Shown here: positions 33,013 to 46,517 of the stretch, piece after piece
Position numbering within the stretch: the first letter of the stretch is position 1
How the letters are laid out: each line of letters starts with the position of its first letter
Source of the DNA: Capsicum annuum
Taxonomy: Eukaryota > Streptophyta > Magnoliopsida > Solanales > Solanaceae
Direction: 5' to 3'
DNA: 64,000 bases
Assembly: GCF_002878395.1 (NCBI RefSeq)
Contig: NC_061122.1
Coordinates: 76,131,117 to 76,195,116 of the forward strand
Notes under the pieces: model-generated
Databases searched by the model: none
What the model saw: the letters and a program-made list of their open reading frames with translations, nothing else
What the model was told of the DNA's origin: nothing
Program-made: the position numbers and the translations under genes

Positions 33013-34572
33013 CAACATATCACCAAAATTACCATTACCAAATAAGATACACTAAAATATTCATAAACATAGATGTATCACCATAGAATATCTATCTAGT
33101 CAATACTTCCCAACTACTCGTTATTAGTTAACCAACACGTATTGTAATAGAATCACTAGTTCAGAAGTAATTGCATAACCTTTAGTTATTAGCCTAAACA
33201 TTATCCTTCATCTAATCCTTACTCATAGAATAACAACTAACCACTATTTATTAATTAACCAACATATATCATCTAGTCAAGGTTTAGCACTAGACCAAAA
33301 CCTTTATTTATCCACCATTCATTATTATCTACTAATCATCTTGTATCCGTTTATAATTAATAGACAACACCTTACTACTTGTCACCTAACCATCTTTTAT
33401 TAACTGACACCATTCATGAACTAACCATTGTTAGCTATCATGTTTCAACTAACCAAGATTCATTAACTAATACATTAAATTCCTAGTCATCTAGTGTTAT
33501 AGTCCCCTAATAGACAACAAGTTACCACCTAGCTTAACCGTCTAACAAGAAAAGCAGTCATAAGATCATATTTCAGCTATAATCACATCATTTATAATAC
33601 TAAATAATCATGAACATGCCAAATCTATGCATGACATCACCATTATTAATCAGTGGAATAATAAGCATCATACCACATCTCCTCCGTCCCATACCAGAGA
33701 GATGTGTATACAAATACATATTCATATTCATAAACTGTAATCACATCATTTATAATGATAGATAGTTCTCGGCTATTCAATTTCAAGACTACCACACTAG
33801 CCAAATAGGGATAAATATAAACATCATGCTTAAAAATCTAAAACCATATTCCAAATATAGAATTATATCATATCTATGTTATAAATAATCTAAACTAAAG
33901 AGTAAAGGAAATAGGATACAAAGGGATTATAAACATGCCATCTTACGGGTTCAAAACCCTCATTCAATCCCCAAACATCAATATATCAAGGTCAAATTAT
34001 CCTATTGATAATATAGACTAACATCCATATTCAGACGCAACATATATCACACATCATCTATGAAGAAAAGTATATAGAAGCCTACCTCAAGGCCAAACCG
34101 TAAAACCTCACTTCAGACACCACATGCTCGTCTTCACTTTACAATCCTCAAAATGCCATCACACTATCAAAACCATAATCTACTCATCAATAAAAGTCTA
34201 ATGAGATCTATATTGTAGTATTGTTCTTCGGGTCCAAAAAAAAACACCAAAACCCCAAGTGGTCCCACATACAGAAAACAAGTTTTTGAAGAAAACCCAA
34301 TGTTCACACATGAATAAGGAATCATAACCCTTAAAGAATGGGTGAAAACTAAGCATACCTTGGGCTAAAATCAAGTCCTAAACTAAATTAGGGCTTTGGG
34401 TTCAAACTAAGAAATTCAAGCATGAATTTATGAAATTCTTACATTAATCTTGAAGATAATAGCAATACAAGATGACAATTAAGCTCCCAAGTCACCCCCT
34501 TGACTAATTTTGAGTTATTACACTCATTTTGGGGTTTGTATGTCTAAATGGTGATGGGAAAATACCCCAAAC

Positions 34573-34591
34573 GCATCTTGGGGCCTTTATA
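34573..34591 (-). promoter_or_regulatory. TATA box of the minus-oriented LTR-like region
   Basis: On the minus strand: GGGGCTATATAAAGGCCCC, itself flanked by complementary GGGGC/GCCCC-like ends. Confidence 0.55.
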
Positions 34592-34636
34592 TAGCCCCTA
34601 TAGCTAAAGAGATGTTGCATCACAGTCACACGAGCC

Positions 34637-34659
34637 GCAATTGTATTACCTACAATTGC
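34637..34659. promoter_or_regulatory. Perfect 9-bp inverted repeat upstream of the TATA box
   Basis: GCAATTGTA and TACAATTGC are exact reverse complements with a 5-bp spacer. The repeat sits about 50-70 bases upstream of the minus-strand TATA box. Confidence 0.7.
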
Positions 34660-35580
34660 TACACTCTTGGCCGTGAATGCGGTTGCACCACATGATAGCA
34701 AACTCAAAAAAAAGTTTTTGACCCTCGAAACTCATTCGAAATCCAAAGAACAAAATCGAATAGTAAATATTGAGTATAAACTATATCCCAAATCCATTGG
34801 AATCATCAAAAATTTCATCGGAGATCATTAAGGCAAAAAGTGGGACCCATACCTATTGTTCATCACTTTTCATAAAATTCGCTCAATAGCCCAAAATAAG
34901 TTCGGGAGCCTTGCGTCATGAACTAAGGGTCTTCCTAGCCTAAAATCGATGATCTAGACGTAATGGCAAAGTTGGATTTTCAAATCTAGGTCATTTCGAC
35001 CAAATATTGGTCCCAACCTATTTTTTCAAATTTTTAACTTTTCGACCAATAGGTCGATATGAGCTTGGGTGCATTAGGATCTGAACCAGAGGTCTACCTA
35101 GACTAAAATTGATATTCCAAATTTGCTGGCGCAGCTAGAATTTTCATTTGATATTGTTTCACTCATGTTTTTGCTAAGTGGTCATTTTAAAACAACAAAG
35201 ACTTCTAAATAATGAATTGGCTCTAAAAACCAAATAAACTGCCCGCTAACTGAATTGTCTATCCCAGTAAGTCATAAATGACTTAGGAAAGTTATGGAGA
35301 AGCTCAAATAGTTAAGATAAGTATAACTATGTAAAATGACCTGAAGGGTCATTATAATATATACTACTAAATGGACTTTCATTCTCAAAAGTCAACAGAT
35401 AGAAAGAATCTCAAAAGAACAAGGTACTATGCCCGCATGTTCCAAGCATTACTTCCCAGGTAACCTCAACGGAGAGAAAACACTTTTAAGAGATTTCTCC
35501 CTAGGACTCCCTTTTCCAACCAATACTCTCAATTTACTTCCGAAATAGCCAAACCTAAACTTCAACTGCTAACTGGCCTT

Positions 35581-37896
35581 TGTAACACCCCACATACCTA
35601 TCCTGAGATGTCACAAGGTGCTTAAGGCCACACGTGGTCTCAAGCTAACCCTCTAAGCCTATCATCCCATTCAGAACTCACTTTGACAAAAGTCATGGCA
35701 AAATAAGAAAGGATATCATATCATGAACATACTCAAAAGAAAAGATATGCTATCCTATACAATCAAAATACTAATATTCTGTACATTCTGATACTCTAGT
35801 ATGACAAAGCCTCTACTAATCAAGACTAAAGAGCCATTGGGATAGACCCCCAACTGACTTACACTGAACTAAAAAGAACTAATCATCTGCTTAACAAACA
35901 AAACTCAAGGATATAGGTCCTTAAACCATGAGGATTCGCCAACTACAAACGTGTAAATGAAGGTACTCAAAGATCACTATCGCTGTTGAGACTAAGCACC
36001 TGAACCTACATCACGGGGAAATATAGCACACAAAAGAGTATGGAGAATCAGTACTTGGGAATGTACTGAGTATATGGGAGTGTACGCAGCATTATAAATA
36101 ATATCATAAACAAATAAGAAAATCATGCATGCAGATGAAAGTGACCCTCTTCGCTTGAATTAAACTGTAATATAGTTTCTCATAAATCATCAACAATAAC
36201 ACATGCTTTATAAATCTCTTAAATCATTTCATTTTACTCAACTCAAACTCTTTGACTCAAGACTTAGAGTGACTCGGTAATTCATGAAACTTGAACTCTT
36301 ATGGACTTGGGAGTTTCTTTTATCCGACATAAACCATGTGAGCTACATGGAGTCCAATGTTTTGCCCTCCTAAGGAAGGAACCCCACATTGGAGGAAGAA
36401 TTATACTCTTACCAGGGAGTATAACCTTAAATTCATCTCTGTGATTACAAACTCGGCACTTTAGACCTCAAATCTCAAACCTACAGTGGGACGTAGTTCT
36501 GGGGAAGTACCATGTGCTAAACCTATACTTCTCACTCAGTGCTAAATGCTCCTCCCAAACACAGCTCAGAACGCTTTAGGAAATCCACCTCAATCAACTC
36601 AAGGGTCTATCATAGAGACAAAAATTATAAATATATCTCATCTATAAATCATAAAAAATTTGTGGATTCCTAACACAACTAAACTCAAAACAATCTTTCT
36701 ATTCATCAAGTGGACTTGCTTAATAACTCATATCAAATGTCACAAACTTCAATAAAACGTCAAACAACTAATTCTTGACTCTCAATCTCAAATATCAATA
36801 TATATTCAATAATCAACTTCTTGTAGAAATGCTTAAATCATGACACTTATCTTAAATCACTTAGAAATCATCAATATATAATAACTATATACAACTCATG
36901 GAATAAATTCTTATATTAAGAAATATGATGGTAAAATAATTATCAATATCAAACTTTATTAACTCAAATCTCATAGATCATCAATAAAGTAATTTGGGTG
37001 TAAACCCTTTTCTAAAGATCATGAAATTCCAATAGTAAAAATCGATTCTTTGGGCACAAGAATGAAAGGATATTCTTGTTCAAGCCCCACATACCTTGGA
37101 TTATAACTTTAAGATGAAAAAACTTGATTTGAAACTCTTCTTCACACTTTTGAGCTAAGTTTTCTTGATGCCTTTGACTTGGGGAACTTGATTCTTGAAC
37201 AACTTGATGAAATCTATGGAAACATTCTTGAATTTCTTGTAAAAGATTTGATTTAGATTTGGAAAATAGAAACCCTAGTTCTAGATATTTTTAGAAGAGA
37301 AATGGAAAAGAATGGATTTCTCTTCTCAACTTGAATCTATATATAGAGGGCCAAACTGGGCGAAAATACAAAAATGCCCTTGAGCAAATTCTAAAATTGG
37401 AGCCCAATTTTTGGCCCTAGCGCGATGCACCATGATTACGGTCCTTCACAGTATTTGGACAACTGGGATACTGCTCAGTGGCGCGATGCGGTGAAATCGT
37501 ATTGCCATCTTTGTTATGACCTAGAAGGGCACCGCGACGCGATGGAATCGCATTGGTGCACTGGAATTTAACAATCCTGATATTGAGTCTTGGCATGATA
37601 TGTAAATATTACGGAGGCTCATCGGAAAGTGACAATTGGAAAATCACATATTTGCACGACAGGCTGAGGGTTTAAATATTGATGTTTCATGACTTGAACT
37701 TCAGATAGTCATAACTTCTTGCTTCAATATCCTATTTTGATGAAATTGGTATTGACAAAAAGTTTATTCAAATATCCACATGATAGAAAGTAGAAATTAG
37801 GGAAATACAGTACGTTTTAAACATCATTTACATTCGAAGTCTTTCCCATTCGCTCAAAAGATGAATTTAGGCTTACAAAATGATCGGGGTATTACA
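35581..37896 (-). mobile_element. Solo LTR, Tekay/Del-like chromovirus, minus orientation
   Basis: Ends TGTAACACCCC at 35581 and GGGGTATTACA at 37896 (2316 bp). Flanks gcctt (35576-35580) and acctt (37897-37901) match at 4 of 5, a 5-bp target duplication with one transition. Orientation is set by the TATA box (CTCTATATATAG on the minus strand, about 37337) and the order of shared LTR blocks. No internal region, so it probably arose by LTR-LTR recombination. GCGAT inverted repeats lie upstream of its TATA (37420-37555). Confidence 0.82.
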
Positions 37897-37901
37897 ACCT
37901 T

Positions 37902-38928
37902 CCTCTGAACTAAAAAGGCTGATAAGCATAGACTTAACCACAACATACTGATACTATCTTTATATCCACATAAATCAACAAAGGCTCATCCAAGCCAAAA
38001 TCTAACCAAGACCTGAGTTATAAAATCGACTCCAAATCCAAAAATAGCCTTCATTTACATTTTTGCCCCTGCTATCTAGTCCAAGCCAGGAGGATAATCA
38101 CTTGAGTCTCATCTACATAGTATTATCATAGAGTACTCAAAGAACTGAAGATTATCCACTGAAATTCCATAAGCAAAGATAAGAATAAGCTCATAAGTCT
38201 CTATCTGGGCATATAAATAGAGATAATCAAGAAATGCAATACATGTTAATGCTGCAACTAGTCCGAATGAAATCAAACTAAAATCTCAAAATCCAAGGTA
38301 TAACTACTAATCACTTAATATTCCACTCCAGGATGCCTCATCCACCAACAATAAATGCATACTAAATCCAACTCGAGAATATTACTCCCATTGAGTAAAT
38401 CATCCAAAATTCCCAAAGAAATTTGAAACTCGAGGTCAAAACTAAAATAACAAATTCAAGGCCCATGGGCTATCATCTGAATGCTAATCAAATATAATCC
38501 AGCCAAAGTAAAGAAAAATGAATAGGCAACCACAGAGTAGGCTCAATAATTGTATAAATGAAATTTGAACTGAAACAAATCCAAAATGAAGACAATACGA
38601 TAGCTCTATAACACTAAGCTAAAATATGAATACCAAGGCTGAACCACTTAATTCCAAATATCTAAATCAAAACTAAAAATTGGTAGGCATTAATGCTCCT
38701 AATCAATTATACATCAAAATATCCATTCTAAGGAGTCAAAATCCAAAACTAGGCCAATAAGGCTGTATCAATGTCAACTATCTCAAATTGACTCTAGTAG
38801 CTAAAGCCTACATATCCGAGATAAATCATACCAAGCCATAGTCAAGATATATCTAGAGAGAAAAAACAACATAAGGATAACCACTCACTAATAACACAAG
38901 CAACCAACTCTATATCGGCTAGATGGAA
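37902..38928. other. Unassigned non-coding sequence between two insertions
   Basis: AT-rich, no open frame above chance, no repeat that I can name. It is presumably part of the old host sequence that also continues at 49788. Confidence 0.5.
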
Positions 38929-38933
38929 CAGAA
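38929..38933. repeat. Left target-site duplication of element C (cagaa)
   Basis: Identical to 49783-49787. Confidence 0.85.
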
Positions 38934-39317
38934 AATAATACCCCGTATTCTCAAGCTTAACTTAACTCTCTGTTAAAGAGTTATCCAATAAAATAATTTT
39001 GAAACACTCAGTATTTTTTATTTTAGAGCACGACATTACATATGAAATTGAATTAGCTTTCTAACGATATAATATTTGCCTAAATCCAATAATCGGTTAA
39101 GAAGTTATGGCTATTTTAAGTTTCAGTCAATAAATAACATCATCCAGGCCAGTAGCGCATCATGGAGTAAGCCAAAATGGAAATTATCAGTTTCCAGTGA
39201 GGTACCGCTATACCGGCGCATCACTCCAAAGATCATTTTCATATTTGTCAATTTCTAGTGAACCAATGTGATTGTAACTCATTGCGTCGAGATTCTAGGT
39301 CCCATCAAGTATTGCAA

Positions 39318-39337
39318 CGCGATTCCACTGCATCGCG
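39318..39337. promoter_or_regulatory. Inverted repeat in the U3 of element C 5' LTR
   Basis: CGCGATTCCACTGCATCGCG: 6-bp arms CGCGAT/ATCGCG, 8-bp spacer. The equivalent region of the 3' LTR is at 47647. Confidence 0.65.
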
Positions 39338-39977
39338 CCACTAGCCACATTCTTAGTTGTCATTTTCCAGTGGCTTGGCACGATAGTGAAGCGTCGCACT
39401 AGGGACCAAAATTGAGTTTTTTATTATGAATTTTTAATTCGTTCTCAGGGGTAAATGGGTATTTTTCCATGGCCCTAATCAGTCTAAACAGTAAATGTAC
39501 CCCTAAATAACCCATTATCTCATTATTTTATCACTTTATTCAAAGATTAAGTCATTCTCTCTTAAAAGGGGTTAAACCCTAGCTTCAAGAAATAAGAGCA
39601 AAAATCAAGAGTCTCTCTAGGAACCTTCAAGAATTAATAATTCAAGGTATGTTAGGTGTTCATCCATGGGTTCCTTTCACCTATAGAGTCCACGAATCAT
39701 TTTTCAAAATAGAAGATTGTTGAAGTTTGAACTTCCATGCTTGAATTTAATTGAATTCATGTTAATGTTATTGTTGGGTTTTATTCCATGATTAAATTAT
39801 ATGCTTTTATGAAATTAATCTTTGTATGTTTTGAGTTACATGATCTTCATGATAAACCCTTCAGTTTGCAAGTAGATTGATGTAGCCATGATAACTATAT
39901 GTTTTGATTATTGTATAACCTAAACATGCTCCCCATGAGTTTAAAAATATGCCTATGTGAATGAAATAGTGCCATTA

Positions 39978-42515
39978 TGTAATACCCGTGTTTTTTCTTA
40001 GCTTGTAAATCATCTCAAGGGTGTTAAAACTTGCTTTGAAATAAGAATTTATTATTATACATGAGGTATTTACATAATTTTTACTTCCTATCACCGGGGA
40101 AATTGAATAAGATTTCCATCCATATACAATTCGCCCAAATCCAACACCCAAGCAAAGAGTTAGAGCCTTTTTAGTGAGACAATGTTTGACCTGAGCCTTC
40201 AGCACCTCGCGGAGATAGCTCAAATGAAAATTGTCCATTTCCAGTGTTTCTCCATGATACTGGCGCTTCACGCCAAACTTTCAGGTCGTTGACAAGGTGG
40301 CAACACGATAGCTCCGCGTCGCTCTACCATGCAATTTCCCAATTATCAATTTCCAGTGACACAGCACGATAATGCTTCGTCGCACCAAGGGCCAAATTTG
40401 GGAAATTTTACTATAAATTAAATTACATGTCCAGGGTTAAAAGGGTCAATGTGCCCCCTATATAAGCTTCCAAACATGGGATTTAGCCCTTATCCAAAAT
40501 ATTGATCTTTTTCTCAAACACTCTCAAGAACTCAAGCTAGGGTTTTCATAGAAGGTCCAATTTCAAGAAGGTTTCACCATTAATCTTCACGAATCACGAT
40601 CTAAGTTATTCATAGTGTTCATTCATGGACTCCTTTCGTCCATGAAGTCCAAGAATCCTTTTTAACTATAAGTTATGTATTTTATTCATGTTTTCATGCT
40701 TTGTATGTTCTCTTTCATGTTGATAAATGAGGAATAGATTTATATTCCATGATTTGATGATAAATTCCATCTGGGTTGATTAGTATAGATAAAGATTTAC
40801 AAAATCTCATGACTAAAACCTTGTATGATGGAATTGAAATTGAAGCATGATGTTTATTTGTTGTATAATGTGCTTTACATGTACTATGCCTACAATATGT
40901 TTGATTAAATGCCTAGATAAAGGAAAATTGTCTAACTAGCATGATATCATGAAATCTCCATGTATGTATAATTTTATTCCTATTACATATTTGATAATAG
41001 TCTCCTATGAATGTAGTATGTATTATGATGTTAGTCAAGTCTTCAAGTAAATCATGCTATGTCAGTTTCCTTTTATCGATTCCTAGGGGTACTTGTACCC
41101 AAAATATTAGTTGTGTTCCTAGAGCCATGTTATGTTTTTCATGATACTCTCAGTCAACCTATGAACTCTTAGGCTTCAAATAGTCTTATGAGCCAGGAAA
41201 AATATCCATGATCTCATGACTCAGTCGGTTGTCAGATATCAGTAGTATTTTATTAGCCACAGAAATTTAGTAACTCAGTCGATACTCAGTTCAGTTCATA
41301 AATCATGCCAAGCATCTATTCAGATGGGAGTAGGAATTAGCACTGAGTGAACCCAAGGATGGGGACTCACCTGTTATATGAGCATGTGATTTTTAGAAGT
41401 AATCCTTGCATTTAAGAACAATGTAGCTAGCATAGGTTGAGATATTATAGCCTTCTATATGAGGGTAGATGAGGTGACTTAACCTATTATGTGAGGGTTC
41501 CTACCATTCTCTCTACACTTACCTATTATATAAGGGTTACACACATATTGTCCTTATCAATGGTGCGGTATTGACACCCTTCTAATCAGGGCATAGATTG
41601 GACCCCAGCTCATCTATCGTAGCACCTTTAGGGCATGTACTACCTCCCACAGATTGATGTTACAAAATCTGCACTGTCAGATACAGTTAATCAGTCATAG
41701 TAATAGAACTCAGATAGTTCTTCAGATTTCAGGACTATCAAATATAGTCAACTCAGTTACAGTACGAAACTCAAATAGTTCTATTAGATTCAGGACTATC
41801 AACTATAGTCACCCATGTTATCAGTTTTACTTAGATACAGTCATTCATGTTATCAGTCATGTCATGTTATCAGTATGCAGATTCAGTAATCACAATATCA
41901 CGTTGTTAGTTACAGTTACATAATTATGTATGGATTCTTACGTTCATGTTAGAAAGTTAGCTAGCATTAGCATGCATGTGAACCCTTGCATTTAGCCTAC
42001 CTCACATGTATACTCGGTATATATGGACTGATGTATTTGTCCTATGGTGCTTTCTTTTTATGTTACACCATAGGTTCAGAGACATGAGCTTTAGATCAGC
42101 AGTAGATTCCAGATTTAGCAGTCAGAGTAGAAGTGAGTCCTTATCCTTTGAGGACATAATGATTTTCTAGTATCTCATTGATTAGGTTATTAGTTGGGTT
42201 AGTTGGGGACATGTCCCATCAACTTCTTATTTAAATTCTTCAAACAGTAAAGGCTTTTAGAATAGATGCAGACTAGTTACAGACTATCATGTTTTAGAAT
42301 TTAGTTTTGTTTTGGGTATTCTATTACCCCACACAGATGATATGTTATTCAGTTATGTTCATAATCGAACCTTATGGCTTTTTAGTGCATGTTCCCGCAT
42401 TATTATGTTATCTCATGTAGTATATACGTACAGATATTAGTCATGGGTTAGCTTGTTGTACTTTGGGGTCATAACCACCGTATATCATTCTGGATCAGCA
42501 AATCAGGTCGTAACT
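39978..42515 (+). mobile_element. Solo LTR nested in element C 5' LTR
   Basis: Starts TGTAATACCC, ends GGTCGTAACT (2538 bp; the last base is probably a changed A), flanked by perfect catta duplications at 39973-39977 and 42516-42520. The uninterrupted site is visible in the 3' LTR near 48294. TATA box TATATAAG near 40459. Same LTR class as elements C and D, but diverged. Confidence 0.88.
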
Positions 42516-43998
42516 CATTATAACATGATAGCATGTATTTCACATTCATGTATAAGTAGATGCATTACAAGTGTTTGATTAAATGCCTCTATGAGTGAAC
42601 TATGGATAAGTATATATTGTTATGATTTTCAAGAGTATATTTTGCCTTATTTTCATGCTATAGAGTCCTAGGGTATTTAATACCCGATAATTTATCTATG
42701 TGCCTAGAGCTAGTGTCAGTTATAGAATTTCAGTCATGTCACTATCAGTTGGACTTTCAATTAGTTATAGAACTTAGTAAAACTTAGTCAGTTATCGAAC
42801 CAAGGAAAAATCAGTAAGCTTGGTATCATTCTAGTCAAGTTCAGTATACTCAGTTTAATGTCTTTCAATTAAGAGTAGGATTCAACACCAAGTGAACCTA
42901 AAGATGGGGGCTCACCTACCAGTAAAGGGTGTGATCTTTAGAAACAATCCTTACATTCCAGAACTATGTAGCCAGCATAGGTTGAGACATCAAACCTACC
43001 AGATGAGGGTTGATGAGATGTTTTAACTAGTCAGATAAGGATTCTACCATTCTCATTAAAGTACTTGCCAGATTAAGGCAACTCTTCAATGTCTTTAACC
43101 ATGGCACGGTACTGATACTCTTTCAACTGGGGTCACAGGTTGGACCCTAAATCAGTTATCTTATTTGGGGTATGTTGGTTAGATGATTACCTCTCACGGT
43201 CTCAGTTTCAGTTTTTAGAATAGAACTCAATTTAGTTCTATAAAATCAGGACTGTCAGCTACAGTCAACAAGTTTCAGTAAATCAGTTATCTGTAACTTT
43301 AAATATCAGTTACTAAGTTTCACAATTTAGGACTTAGCTTTAGACAAGCTTAGTCAAAGTATTTATTTATATACACATTAGTGCATACTCAGTTTTTATA
43401 GCATTATTAGTTATCCATATAGTCTCATGTTCAGTTACTCTATATCATACGATCAGTTATTGTTCATATATATGAACGCTTGCATTCAGCCTTACCTCAA
43501 CTAGCATACCAGTACATTCCACGTACTAACGCATACTCTTTCTTTGCGCTATGATGACTCATATAATTGGTTCAGACGCTCAGGTTCCCGGCCATGCATA
43601 GATAGATACAGATTCAGCCACCAGCAGTAGATTTGCAGTGAGTCCTCATTATTCGAGGATATTCTTTTATTTTGTAATCTCAATAAACTTATTATTTCAG
43701 TAGATGGAGTTAGTTGGGGGATTTTCCCATCAACTCGACTTTCAGACAATTTCCGTTAGAGGCTTTTTAGACTAGTTTTTTTAAAGTGTTCAGTTTTACA
43801 AATTGTTATTTCAATTGATACACTTTATCAGTATTTATAGATTTTGAAGCTTTTGATGTTTTAGCCTATTTTCTTATATTTATTACAATATTATATTTTA
43901 GTGCTCACAACAGATATCAATCAAGGGTTAGCTTATGGTCCTTCAGGGTCGTAAGCACCATGTAGCGACCGAGGTATAGACTTAGGGTGTTACAAACT

Positions 43999-44010
43999 TT
44001 GTATCAAATC
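43999..44010 (+). other. Primer binding site of element C, tRNA-iMet type
   Basis: TTGTATCAAATC compared with TGGTATCAGAGC: 9 of 12 match. It starts four bases after the LTR. Confidence 0.7.
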
Positions 44011-44214
44011 CTAAGGTTCAACGGTGTCCTAGGAAATCTGAAAGCCGCATCTAGTAGAGTCTTGTGCATGAGTGTGTAGTGTGCCACACTTATGAATAGG
44101 AGGCTATGAGATGTTTTAGGAAACAATTTCCCTTCTTTTAGTATTCATGTCGTGCGAGTGAGCATGATCTTAAGTTAACCTCTCACTATAATCTATTTCC
44201 TCCTTTTTGTTTAT

Positions 44215-45440
44215 AGAACAACCTCCCAAAAGGACTAACGTAAGAAGAACTAGAAATCAGTCAGCATCTTAGCCTATTCAGGCAGATCCCCTGGATGAGC
44301 ATGTTTCTCATATAGAATTCAGAGCTGCATTCACTACTTTAGCCAACTTCGTAGTAGCTCAAAATGAATAGCCAGCTACTGTTTGGCTAATCCAGTAGCC
44401 AATACTGCTATAGCTAGGATTTAGGACTATACCTAAATAAATCCTCCCCTGTTCTCAGGATCTAATTTAGAAGAGGACCCACAAGAGTTCCTCGATAAGG
44501 TTCAGAAAGTCACAGACACCATGGGAGTGACTTTTAGTGAGAGTGCTGAGTTAGATACCTATCAACTACAAGATGTATCTCATACGTGGTTTAAGAAGTG
44601 AGAGATAGACAGGAGCATAGATTTAGATCCCATAGAGTAGGAAAAGTTTTCTATTGCTTTCCTAGAGAGATTCTTTCTCTTAGATCTGAGAGAAGCGAAG
44701 TTGTTAGAGTTTATCAACCTCAGGTAAGGTAGTATGATCATGAAAGAGTATTCCCTTAAGTTTACTCAGTTAGCCAGGTATGCTCCCTATGTAGTAGTAG
44801 ACAGTAGGTCCCGAATGAGCAAGTTCATATTTGGGGTGTCAGATACTATGGTTAAGGAGTGCAGAAAATGATGTTGATTAAGAAGATGGACATATCCAAG
44901 CTCATATTCCATGCTCAGTAGATATAAGAGGCTAAGATCAGAGAAGAGAAAGGCAGAACAAGAGAGCTAGAATAGGTTGCTTTAATTTCAATCAGCCTAA
45001 GTCAGAGGGTGGTAACCATTCCCAGTTTTACCCAAAATCTTCGGTTATAGCTCCATCCTTTGCCAGTGCTCTAGAACCTAAGTTCATAAATGGTAACAGC
45101 GATAGGGTGCCAGGCTCTAAATATCAGGGTAGTGTAAACAGTAGTTGAACAAATCTGCTTTGTTAGACATGTGGCAAAAACGACAAGGGTGTCTACAGAG
45201 CTGGCATTGATGTTTGTTTTAGGTGTGGAAAGTAAGGCCACAGAGTTTGATATTGTCCTCAGTCAGGTTCTAAGGGTCAGCATACTTATTTTTCACCTCA
45301 GTTTGGTCGCCCAAATCAGTAGGGTGCCGCTTTCTTTTCCACTAGTGGGAAATGCCCAAATAGGATTTAGGCATATCAGTCTAGATAAGATTAGGAAAAT
45401 TTACCTGATGTGGTCACTGGTATATTACAGATCTTCCATT
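44215..45440 (+). pseudogene. Element C gag (broken)
   Basis: Reads from about 44215 with EQPPKRTNVRRTRNQSAS; the codon at the expected start is ATA, so the ATG appears lost by G-to-A change. Capsid blocks: DPQEFLDKVQKVTDTMGVTF (about 44478), YSLKFTQLARYAPYVVVDSR and MSKFIFGVSDTMVKE. The zinc knuckle at 45215-45256 keeps C-x2-C, H and C spacing but has stops inside (CFRCGK, stop, GHRV, stop, YC). Many stops and frameshifts. Confidence 0.8.
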
Positions 45441-46517
45441 TACATATTTGTGCCTTCATAGATTTAAGAGCTTCTTTATTTTTCATAACTCCTTATATTG
45501 CCACTAACTTTAGAGTTAGTCCAAAAATCCTAGAAGATCCTTTCTCAATTTCTATCCTAGTAGATAAATCTATTATCACCTGACGGGTATATAGAAACTG
45601 TCTTATGCTATCTCAGAAAGTTACTTCAGCAGACCTTGTAGAGCTAAAGATGGCAGATTTTGATGTCATTCTCGGCATAGATTGGCTCCATTCATGATAT
45701 GACTCAGTTGATTGTAGAAACAAAATTTTTCATTTTCAGTTTCCAAATAAACCAGTCCTTGAATCGAAAGGTAGTACCACAGCACTTAAGGGTCAATTAT
45801 TTTCATACCTTAGAGAGAGAAAAATGATATCCAAGGGATGTGTCTACTATTTTGTGCGTGTCAAAGACTCTAACTTAGAAACTTCAACCCTTGAGTCAGT
45901 TCCAGTGGTAAATGAATTCTCAAATATGTTTTCCAAAGATCTTCCTAAAGTTCCTCCCATTAGGGGAATAGACTTCATAATAGACCTTCTTCCAAATACT
46001 CAGCCTATATCTATTTCACAATATAGAATGGCTCCAGCAAAACATAGAGAGTTAAAAGAAAAGTTTATGGATCTCCTAGATAAGAGATGCATCAAACACA
46101 ACATTTTCTCGTGGGGCACACTAGTTCTATTCATGCATAATAAAGACGGTTCTCTAAGAATGTGTATTGAATACCATCAGTTGAACAAAGTCACAGTCAA
46201 GAATAAATATCCACTTCCCAGAATTAATAACTTATTTGACCAACTTCAGGGCACCAGTTACTTTTCTAAGATAGACCTCAAATCAAGCTATCATCAGCTG
46301 AGAGTCAGAGAATGTGAAATTTTTAAAATAGCTTTTAGAACCTAGTATGATCACTTTGAGTTTCTGTCATGTCCTTTGGTCTTACTAATGCCCTAGCAGC
46401 TTTCATGGACTTAATGAATCTCGTGTTCAAATAGTACTTGGACATGTTCATTATGGTCTTCATAGATGACATTTTTGTCTATTCCCGTAGTAAGAATGAT
46501 CACGCAGATCACCTCAG
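45441..46517 (+). pseudogene. Element C protease and reverse transcriptase (broken)
   Basis: The protease loop reads FIDLRASLFFITPYIA where D-P-G-A/S is usual, so the active-site Gly is lost. DFDVILGIDWLHS follows. RT is open from 45824 to 46345: [46 protein letters not shown] and [16 protein letters not shown]. After a stop at 46343 and a frameshift near 46367 it continues as [15 protein letters not shown] and VFIDDIFVYSR, so the YxDD box (FIDD) is intact. At about 46517 it jumps to the end of pol. Confidence 0.86.

Larger units (their letters stand above)
31382..35580 (-). repeat. Minus-oriented LTR-like region, right boundary not found
   Basis: On the minus strand it ends ...GGTCGTAACA at 31382, the usual chromovirus LTR ending. 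It has a TATA box (GGGGCTATATAAAGGCCCC on the minus strand, 34573-34591) and a long inverted repeat just upstream. No iMet primer site follows, so it is solo or truncated. There is no coding sequence. The open frames at 32493-32789 only translate the minisatellite. Confidence 0.5.
38934..43994 (+). repeat. Element C 5' LTR, interrupted
   Basis: 38934-39977 plus 42521-43994 aligns with the 3' LTR at 47262-49782. The interruption is the solo LTR 39978-42515 and one copy of catta. The summed length without the insertion (about 2.52 kb) equals the 3' LTR. Ends GGGTGTTACA. Confidence 0.88.

Noticed and set aside
31382..33389. A 2.0-kb solo LTR with cctaa duplication (31377-31381 and 33385-33389)
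   Set aside because: The match is likely by chance in this length, and the TATA box and inverted repeat lie outside it.
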